A DNA stretch of 5,554 bases from Lysobacteraceae bacterium (GTDB lineage: Bacteria; Pseudomonadota; Gammaproteobacteria; Xanthomonadales; Xanthomonadaceae): contig DMHI01000172.1 of assembly GCA_003449515.1 (NCBI GenBank), positions 1 to 5,554 of the forward strand, read 5' to 3'. A program made the position numbers and the translations under genes. Positions 1 to 4,522 of this stretch are shown piece by piece. Numbering within the stretch: the stretch's first letter is position 1; the number at the start of each line of letters is the position of its first letter. The notes under the pieces were generated by a model. The model was not told the DNA's origin, searched no databases, and was given only the letters and a program-made list of their open reading frames with translations.

Positions 1-1024
1 TCGCGGCGCTGCTGCCGGCGCTGTCATCGGGCGGCACGGTCGAAGGGCCCTGATCGCGTCGGCCCAGGGCCTCGCGGACCAGCGGCTGCAGGCGTTCGGC
101 CACGCGCTCGCGTTCCCGCCACGGCTGCACCGGCCATGCCGCGGCATCGGGCCCCAGCGGGCGGGCGCGCCCGCCGTCGATCGCGGCCTCCACGAGCGCC
201 CGCAGGCGTCCTCGCGTGTAGCGCGGGAAAGCGATCCACATGGGCGCACGCGTGGCGGCCGCCTCGCTGATCAGATTGGCCGAATCGGGCGTCACCACGA
301 CGCGATCCGCCCACGCCAGGCGCGATGCGTACGGGTTCGGCCCGTCGCTGTCGCCGGTCCAGACTTCGGCGCGTCCGGCGAGCCCCTGCGCGAGCTGGCG
401 GCGCAGACCGCGCGGCGTCCGCCGCGAGCACAGGACGGCCAGTTCGCCGCCGTCGCGCGCCTGCCAGCGCAGCAGCAGCTCGAGCGCCGACTCGAGGGTC
501 TTGCCGTCCCAGTCGCTCGCATCGGTCGGTCCGCCCACCAGCAGCACCGTGCGCGGCGCGGCGCGCAGGCCGAGATCGGGCCGCTCGGCCCGGGCCGTGG
601 CAAGCCACGCATCGTCGATCGGATTCAGGCTGCCGCGCAGCGTGTGGCAGTTGCCGCCTTCGGGCACGCCGTCGTGCTCCGGGAGCACGAGCGCGTCCCA
701 GTGCCTCACCGGCAGTCGCGGGTGCAGCACCTGCACCACCCGCGTCCCCCGCTGGCGCAACAGCCGCGTGGCGAGTGCCGCCTGCCGGCCGCAGCCCACC
801 GCCACGGCGGGAGGCGCGGCCAGATGCGCGGCGAAGGCCGCGCCGAAGGCCAGATCGCTGCCCGGCAGCAGGCGCGGGGCCGCCCAGCGCCAGGGCGCAC
901 GCGGCGACAGGGTTACCTCGTCGAAGGGCAGGCCCCAGGCCTCGGCCAGCGCCAGGGCCTGCCGGCGATTGCCGGCAGCACCGTCGTGCAGCACGAGCAG
1001 GGCGGGGGGGGTGGCGTCGCTCAT
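1..1024 (-). CDS. ELM1-family (DUF1022) putative glycosyltransferase, 3' end beyond window
   Basis: The reading frame starts with ATG at 1024-1022 and stays open for 341 codons to the left edge, so the C-terminal end and stop are missing. Family hallmarks are visible in order: the N-terminal glycine-rich turn HDGAAGNRRQ (residues 13-22), VGCGRQAA (76-83), VQVLHPRLP then LPEHDG (97-119), LRGSLNP (129-135), a second-domain opening LLVGGPTD (161-168), CSRRTP (199-204) and the C-terminal signature TPDSANLISEAAATRAP (245-261). This last segment resembles the nucleotide-sugar binding part of GT-B enzymes. The family is named after a plant mitochondrial fission factor; bacterial members are generally regarded as GT-B-like proteins, possibly acting on surface sugars, but the reaction here is unknown. 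The family usually runs to roughly 300-350 residues, so little should be missing; the last residues seen are low-complexity and probably a disordered tail. There is no Shine-Dalgarno sequence before the ATG. A run of eight C lies in codons 5-7. Family assignment is firm; function is inferred. Confidence 0.88.
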   Translation of the reverse strand, partial: MSDATPPALLVLHDGAAGNRRQALALAEAWGLPFDEVTLSPRAPWRWAAPRLLPGSDLAFGAAFAAHLAAPPAVAVGCGRQAALATRLLRQRGTRVVQVLHPRLPVRHWDALVLPEHDGVPEGGNCHTLRGSLNPIDDAWLATARAERPDLGLRAAPRTVLLVGGPTDASDWDGKTLESALELLLRWQARDGGELAVLCSRRTPRGLRRQLAQGLAGRAEVWTGDSDGPNPYASRLAWADRVVVTPDSANLISEAAATRAPMWIAFPRYTRGRLRALVEAAIDGGRARPLGPDAAAWPVQPWRERERVAERLQPLVREALGRRDQGPSTVPPDDSAGSSAA

Positions 1025-1032
1025 CGCGCCGG

Positions 1033-1061
1033 AGTGTAGCGAGCTGGCGTTCCGGCGTTCA
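1033..1061 (-). promoter_or_regulatory. Candidate promoter of the ELM1-type gene
   Basis: Read on the minus strand, TACACT (1038-1033) is a good -10 box, preceded after 17 bases by TGAACG (1061-1056), a weak -35 with 3 of 6 consensus matches. The -10 box ends 8 bases before the ATG, so transcription would begin at or next to the start codon and give a leaderless or nearly leaderless mRNA. The lack of a ribosome binding site is consistent with this. Prediction by eye only. Confidence 0.35.
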
Positions 1062-1074
1062 CAACAGGCTGTTG
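1062..1074. promoter_or_regulatory. Perfect 13-base palindrome, possible operator
   Basis: CAACAG-G-CTGTTG is a perfect 6+1+6 inverted repeat in the spacer between the divergent ELM1-type and rutE-like genes. It directly abuts the putative -35 box of the minus-strand promoter. The arms are too short and lack a T tract for a convincing terminator, and the location suits a dimeric repressor or activator. No regulator is encoded in the window, so the binding protein is unknown, and the site may be chance. Confidence 0.3.
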
Positions 1075-1151
1075 CGCCCGCGGGCATCGTCCTCGCCGCC
1101 CGGGCCCCGATACTGCCGGCCCATCGTCCCGCCCTCGACAAGGATTCCGCC

Positions 1152-1751
1152 ATGACCGACCCCGCCGCCGCGATCGACAGCCGCGCGCTCGACCAGCTTT
1201 TCCGCAGCGCCCGCACCCACAACGCCTGGCAGAACAAGGAAGTGCCCGATGCGCTGCTGCACCAGCTCTACGACCTGCTGAAGTGGGCGCCGACCAGTGC
1301 CAACGCCTCGCCGGCGCGCTTCGTGTTCGTGAAGTCGGCCGAGGCCAAGGCCAAGCTGAAGGCCTCGCTGGCGCCGGGCAACGTCGACAAGACCATGTCG
1401 GCACCCGTCACCGTCATCGTCGCGCAGGACATGGCCTTCCACGACAAGCTGCCGCAGCTCTTTCCGCACGCCGACGCGCGCAGCTGGTTCGCCGGCAACG
1501 ATGCGCTGATCGAGAGCACGGCCTTCCGCAACGCCAGCCTGCAGGGTGCCTACCTGATCATGGCGGCGCGCGCGCTCGGCCTCGACACCGGCGCGATGTC
1601 GGGCTTCGACAGCGCCACGCTCGACGCCGCGTTCTTCGCCGGCACCACGCTGAAGTCGAACTTCCTGGTCAACCTCGGCTATGGTGATCCGGCCGGGCTG
1701 TTCCCGCGCTCGCCGCGTCTGGCTTTCGACGAGGCCGCGCGGATCGCCTGA
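1152..1751 (+). CDS. rutE: Malonic semialdehyde reductase RutE / nitroreductase-family oxidoreductase
   Basis: This 199-residue protein matches the RutE branch of the FMN-dependent nitroreductase superfamily almost end to end; E. coli RutE has about 196 residues. Visible RutE-type blocks are FRSARTHNAW (17-26), KWAPTSANASPARFVF (44-59), APVTVIVAQD (84-93), PHADARSWF (105-113), TAFRNASLQGAYLI (123-136), ALGLDTGAMSGFD (141-153) and TLKSNFLVNLGYGD (166-179). In E. coli, RutE reduces the toxic uracil breakdown product malonic semialdehyde to 3-hydroxypropionate with NAD(P)H in the cytoplasm. No other rut gene (rutA-D, F, G) is present here, so this is a stand-alone copy whose substrate could be another aldehyde, quinone or nitro compound. 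The ATG is chosen because AAGGA (1140-1144) lies 7 bases upstream; the frame is open further upstream only as an antisense shadow of the previous gene. A weak -10-like GATACT lies at 1109-1114 without a good -35. Confidence 0.92.
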   Translation: MTDPAAAIDSRALDQLFRSARTHNAWQNKEVPDALLHQLYDLLKWAPTSANASPARFVFVKSAEAKAKLKASLAPGNVDKTMSAPVTVIVAQDMAFHDKLPQLFPHADARSWFAGNDALIESTAFRNASLQGAYLIMAARALGLDTGAMSGFDSATLDAAFFAGTTLKSNFLVNLGYGDPAGLFPRSPRLAFDEAARIA

Positions 1752-1825
1752 TCGCCGCTTCCCGATCCATCCCGGCGCCGCTCACGCCGCGCCGCCACCG
1801 CAGCGCCCCGCCACTGGAGCACGCC

Positions 1826-2422
1826 ATGAAGACCCCCGCACCGCACCGCACCGCGCTCGCCGCGGCGCTCGCCCTCCTCGCCGCCCCGGCCTTCGCCGCG
1901 GACAAATTCACCTTCGATGCCGGCCACACCTACATCGGCTTCGAGATCGACCACCTCGGCTTCTCGCAGACCCTCGGCGAGTTCACCGGCTACGACGGCA
2001 CGCTCACGCTCGACCGCGCCAACCTCGCCAACTCGTCGATCGATGTCACCATCAACACCGCCAGCATCGACACCGACCAGCCCGACTTCGACGAGCACCT
2101 GCGCTCGGCCGACTTCTTCAACGTCGCCGCGCACCCGACGATGACCTTCAGGAGCACGAAGGTGGAGACCGTCGACGACGATACGCTCCGGGTCAGCGGC
2201 GACTTCACGATGCTCGGGCAGACCCATCCGGTGGTGCTCGATGTCGAGCTCAACAAGATCGCGATGCACCCGTTCCGCCCGACCATCGAGGTGGCCGGCT
2301 TCTCGGCGACCACCACGCTCGACCGCACCCGCTGGGGGATGGACAAGTACGCGCCGGCGGTCGGCACGGAAGTGACGATCCGCATCGAGACCGAGTTCAA
2401 TCGCGAGGTTCCAAAGCGCTAA
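1826..2422 (+). CDS. YceI-family periplasmic lipid-binding protein
   Basis: The 198-residue product begins with a classical Sec signal peptide: a basic start, a hydrophobic Ala/Leu core at about residues 9-20, and a PAFA|AD cleavage site after residue 24. The mature part is a YceI lipocalin-like beta-barrel (E. coli YceI, 191 residues). It has the opening strand FDAGHTYIGFEIDHLGFS (30-47), DEHLRSADFF (89-98) followed by a HPTMTF strand, GDFTMLGQTHPV (125-136) and the closing LDRTRWGMDKYAP (165-177). Characterised members bind polyisoprenoid or related lipids in the barrel; many are induced by alkaline pH, osmotic or membrane stress. No cysteine is present, so it is a soluble periplasmic protein rather than a lipoprotein. 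GGAG (1816-1819) lies 6 bases before the ATG. It follows rutE by 74 bases in which I see no clear promoter, so co-transcription with rutE is possible. The usual cytochrome b561 partner gene is not adjacent. Confidence 0.93.
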   Translation: MKTPAPHRTALAAALALLAAPAFAADKFTFDAGHTYIGFEIDHLGFSQTLGEFTGYDGTLTLDRANLANSSIDVTINTASIDTDQPDFDEHLRSADFFNVAAHPTMTFRSTKVETVDDDTLRVSGDFTMLGQTHPVVLDVELNKIAMHPFRPTIEVAGFSATTTLDRTRWGMDKYAPAVGTEVTIRIETEFNREVPKR

Positions 2423-2424
2423 GC

Positions 2425-2445
2425 GCGTCGGGAACGGTTCGACGC
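2425..2445 (+). other. Short inverted repeat after yceI-family gene
   Basis: GCGTCG (2425-2430) and CGACGC (2440-2445) form a 6-base-pair stem around a 9-base loop just after the YceI stop codon. The loop overlaps a second small palindrome, GAACGGTTC (2432-2440). There is no T tract, so it does not qualify as an ordinary intrinsic terminator. It could be a weak RNA hairpin, an operator, or chance in GC-rich DNA. Confidence 0.2.
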
Positions 2446-2448
2446 CGG

Positions 2449-2454
2449 CACAAT
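2449..2454 (+). promoter_or_regulatory. Possible -10 box of the pirin-like gene
   Basis: CACAAT lies 5 bases before the ATG at 2460 and matches 5 of 6 positions of TATAAT-like TACAAT. No convincing -35 lies 16-18 bases upstream. The pirin-like start has no Shine-Dalgarno sequence, so a leaderless transcript from this box is conceivable. The alternative is simple read-through from the yceI-family gene. Confidence 0.2.
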
Positions 2455-2459
2455 GGCGC

Positions 2460-3170
2460 ATGCCCATCGTTCTCCGTCCCGCCGCCGAGCGCGGCCATCT
2501 CGTCGATCCCGGGCTGTCGGGAACGGCCGCGTTCAGCCACGGCAGCGCCTTCGATCGCCACTGGCTCGGCTTCCATGCATTGCGTGTGCTCAACCGCGTC
2601 GTGCTGGCTCCCGGGGCGACGCGGCCGGTGGCGCGGCGCGCGAACATGGAGCTGCTGACCCTGGTGCTGGCGGGCACGTACCGGGTGCGGTCGCAGGCCG
2701 GTGATTCCGGCCCGATCCACGCCGGGCACTGGCATCGGCTGGGCGCTGGCGTTGGCGTCGATGTCGTCGAGGCCAACGCCGATCCGTCGTCGAGCCTGCG
2801 CCTGCTGCAGCTCTGGGTGCAGCCCTCGCGCAGCAACGCGGCGCCGGTGCAGGCCGTCGGCTCGCCGGCGGTCGGTGAATCGCGCATCGCGGCGCCGGCG
2901 GCGGGAACCGGCGGCGCTCTGCTGCCCTGGGGCGCGGCGGCCACCGTGCGGCGCGAGAGCGTGCTGCCGGGCGCGTCGTTCGCGCTGCCGGCCACGCACG
3001 CCTCGGCCTGCTGGGTCGAGGTGATCGGCGGCGAGCTTGCGCTCCGCGCCCCGGGGGGCGGCAGCGCCGTTCTGCGTGGCGGCGATGGCCTGGGGGTGGC
3101 CGACGAGGCCGCGTTCGCGCTGGTGTCCTCGTTCGGGGCCGACCTGCTGGTGGTCGAGCTGCCGGGCTAG
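2460..3170 (+). CDS. Pirin-family protein lacking the canonical metal ligands
   Basis: The 236-residue product aligns along its length with bacterial pirins of the YhhW type (about 231 residues, two cupin domains, cytoplasmic). Matching blocks are AAERGH (8-13), FDRHWLGFHALRVLNR (31-46), LAPG (49-52), MELLTLVLAGT (63-73), SGPIHAGHWHRLGAGVGV (83-100), EAN (104-106) and LRLLQLWVQP (113-122). In canonical pirins the N-terminal cupin binds Fe through two histidines of an HPH motif plus a later His and Glu (HSE). Here the HPH positions are Ala58 and Arg60, the third His is Val102, and only Glu104 remains. The quercetinase activity described for YhhW needs that metal, so it is unlikely here; a binding or regulatory role is possible. 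The C-terminal cupin (about 150-236) is rich in Ala/Gly and only loosely conserved. ATG 2460 is chosen because the N-terminal homology starts right after it; no clear ribosome binding site is seen. It follows YceI by 37 bases. Confidence 0.8.
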   Translation: MPIVLRPAAERGHLVDPGLSGTAAFSHGSAFDRHWLGFHALRVLNRVVLAPGATRPVARRANMELLTLVLAGTYRVRSQAGDSGPIHAGHWHRLGAGVGVDVVEANADPSSSLRLLQLWVQPSRSNAAPVQAVGSPAVGESRIAAPAAGTGGALLPWGAAATVRRESVLPGASFALPATHASACWVEVIGGELALRAPGGGSAVLRGGDGLGVADEAAFALVSSFGADLLVVELPG

Positions 3171-3173
3171 AAT
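3168..3173 (+). promoter_or_regulatory. Candidate -10 box (TAGAAT) for the zinc-finger/glycan operon
   Basis: TAGAAT matches the -10 consensus at 5 of 6 positions, and its first three bases are the TAG stop codon of the pirin-like gene. Transcription would start near 3180, leaving about 20 bases before the ATG at 3202, or almost none before an in-frame TTG at 3181. The -35 region is poor; CTGCTG at 3144-3149 is the nearest candidate. It would drive the zinc-finger, GT4 and ligase genes. Confidence 0.35.
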
Positions 3174-3201
3174 GCGCGCCTTGTCGTTCGAGCCCACCCG
3201 C

Positions 3202-3405
3202 ATGCTGCCCACCGACGCCACCGCCCAGAAGGCCGCCAACACCGAGCGCGTCTATCCGGTGAAGCGCGCCGACCTGCCGCTGTCCTGCCCGACGCCGGAC
3301 ATGCGCCTGTGGAACTCGCACCCGCGCGTCTACCTGCCGATCGACGACGAGGGCGGCACCTCGATCTGCCCGTACTGCGGCGCGAAGTACCAGTTGGTCG
3401 ACTGA
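3202..3405 (+). CDS. Small CHCC-type zinc-finger domain protein
   Basis: This is a 67-residue protein of the zf-CHCC family, which is related to the zinc-binding end of mitochondrial complex I subunit NDUFS6. The four ligands are visible: Cys29 in PLSCP, His40 in WNSHPRVYLP, and Cys56 and Cys59 in ICPYCGAKY close to the C-terminus. The short length and the YPVKRADLPLSCPTP lead-in are typical of proteobacterial members, whose exact role is not known. I chose ATG 3202 because the protein then has the usual family length; an in-frame TTG at 3181 would add seven residues and lies next to the predicted transcription start. The Shine-Dalgarno is weak in both cases. It sits 31 bases after the pirin-like gene and 16 bases before the glycosyltransferase gene, so it is probably the first gene of that unit. 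Whether it has any role in glycan synthesis is unknown. Confidence 0.9.
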   Translation: MLPTDATAQKAANTERVYPVKRADLPLSCPTPDMRLWNSHPRVYLPIDDEGGTSICPYCGAKYQLVD

Positions 3406-3410
3406 AGTCG

Positions 3411-3414
3411 GGAG
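3411..3414 (+). promoter_or_regulatory. Ribosome binding site fixing the TTG start of the GT4 gene
   Basis: GGAG lies 7 bases upstream of TTG 3422, at ideal spacing, and no ATG or GTG is as well placed. The first beta strand of the enzyme (LTVVQLLP) begins three codons after this TTG. A later start would remove it, so TTG is the likely initiator. Confidence 0.65.
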
Positions 3415-3421
3415 CGGGGCC

Positions 3422-4522
3422 TTGCGCCGGCTCACCGTCGTCCAGTTGCTGCCGGCCATGCACGCCGGGGGTGTGGAGCGTTCCACCCTCGAGATCGCCG
3501 CGGCCCTCGTCGCCGCCGGTCACGCCTCGCATGTGATCTCCGCCGGTGGGCGGCTGCTGCCGGCGCTGGAAGCCGCCGGCAGCACGCACCATGCGCTGGC
3601 CATCGGCGCGAAGTCGCTGGCCACGCCGTTCAGGATCTTCGCGCTGCGTCGGCTGCTGCGTGCGATCCGGCCGGATGTGGTGCACGCGCGCTCGCGCCTT
3701 CCCGCCTGGCTGGCGCTCGGCGCGCTGCGTGGACTGTCGCCGCGGCCGGCCTTCGTCACCACGATGCACGGCCTCCATTCGCCGGGGCGCTACAGCAGCG
3801 TGATGACCCGCGGCGATGCCGTGATCTGCGTGTCCGACACCGTGCGCGCCCACCTGCGGGCGCACTGGCCCGACGCCGATCGCCGGGTGACGGTGATTCC
3901 CCGCGGGGTCGATCCGCTGCAGTTTCCGCGCCGTGCGCGCCCCGACATCGGCGCCCGCGCCGCCGTGTTCGACGAACTCGCCCTTCCGGCGGACACCCGA
4001 CTGCTGCTGATGCCCGGCCGCGGCACGCGGCTGAAGGGCCATGCCGACGCCATCGCGCTGCTTGCCGCGCTGCGCGTCGAGGGCGTGCCCGCGGCACTCT
4101 GGCTGCTCGGCAGCGACGAGCCCGGCCGCGAGGCCTACCTCGCCGAGCTGCGTGCGCTCGCCGCCGCGAGCGGCGTTGCCGGTTGGCTGCGCCTTTCCCC
4201 GCCACGCGCCGAGGTGGTGCGCGCCTACGCCGCCAGCGATCTCGTGCTGCAGCTCTCGCGCCAGCCCGAGGCCTTCGGTCGCACCGTCATCGAAGCCCTG
4301 GCGGTCGGCGCGCCGGTGCTCGGCTGGGCGCATGGTGGCGTGGGCGAACAGCTCGCCGTGCTGCAGCCCGAAGGCGCCGTGCCGCTTGGCGATGCGACGG
4401 CACTGCTGGCCCGCGCGCGTGCCGTGCTGGCGGAGCCGCCCGCGCCGCCGTCGCGTATTCCCTACACTCTGGCGGCCATGCAGCAGGCCACCCTCGACCT
4501 CTATGCCCGACACGCTGGTTGA
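3422..4522 (+). CDS. GT4-family glycosyltransferase, probably for a surface polysaccharide
   Basis: This 366-residue GT-B enzyme has both Rossmann domains. In the N-terminal acceptor domain are LLPAMHAGGVERSTLEIA (9-26), with the typical glycine loop at GGVER, then IRPDVVHARSRLPAW (82-96), TTMHGLHS (113-120) and VICVSDTVRAHL (134-145). The hinge carries VIPRGVDPLQF (158-168). The C-terminal nucleotide-sugar domain has MPGRGTRLKGH (197-207; Arg200 and Lys205 in the phosphate-binding positions), then the E-x7-E motif PEAFGRTVIEA (282-292; Glu283 and Glu291) and GGVGE (305-309). All features of a retaining GT4 enzyme are intact. No membrane helix or signal peptide is seen, so it should act at the cytoplasmic face of the inner membrane. 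Donor and acceptor sugars cannot be told from sequence. It starts with TTG and overlaps the downstream ligase-like gene by 20 bases, supporting a role in LPS core, O-antigen or capsule synthesis. Confidence 0.92.
   Translation: MRRLTVVQLLPAMHAGGVERSTLEIAAALVAAGHASHVISAGGRLLPALEAAGSTHHALAIGAKSLATPFRIFALRRLLRAIRPDVVHARSRLPAWLALGALRGLSPRPAFVTTMHGLHSPGRYSSVMTRGDAVICVSDTVRAHLRAHWPDADRRVTVIPRGVDPLQFPRRARPDIGARAAVFDELALPADTRLLLMPGRGTRLKGHADAIALLAALRVEGVPAALWLLGSDEPGREAYLAELRALAAASGVAGWLRLSPPRAEVVRAYAASDLVLQLSRQPEAFGRTVIEALAVGAPVLGWAHGGVGEQLAVLQPEGAVPLGDATALLARARAVLAEPPAPPSRIPYTLAAMQQATLDLYARHAG

Noticed and set aside
240..1151. Upstream in-frame extension of the rutE-like gene beginning at 240
   Set aside because: The extra 304 residues are antisense to the ELM1-type gene, show no domain, and RutE homology together with a good ribosome binding site places the start at 1152.
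2425..2445. Intrinsic terminator after the YceI-family gene
   Set aside because: There is only a 6-base-pair stem with a 9-base loop and no T tract; it is listed only as a weak inverted repeat.
1679..2995. 438-codon minus-strand open frame across the YceI and pirin-like genes
   Set aside because: It runs antisense to two supported genes and their spacer; its composition is biased and no motif is seen.
4463..4468. TACACT box inside the end of the GT4 gene as a promoter for the ligase
   Set aside because: It resembles the box before the ELM1-type gene, but there is no usable -35 and it falls in well-formed coding sequence. The gene overlap already explains expression.
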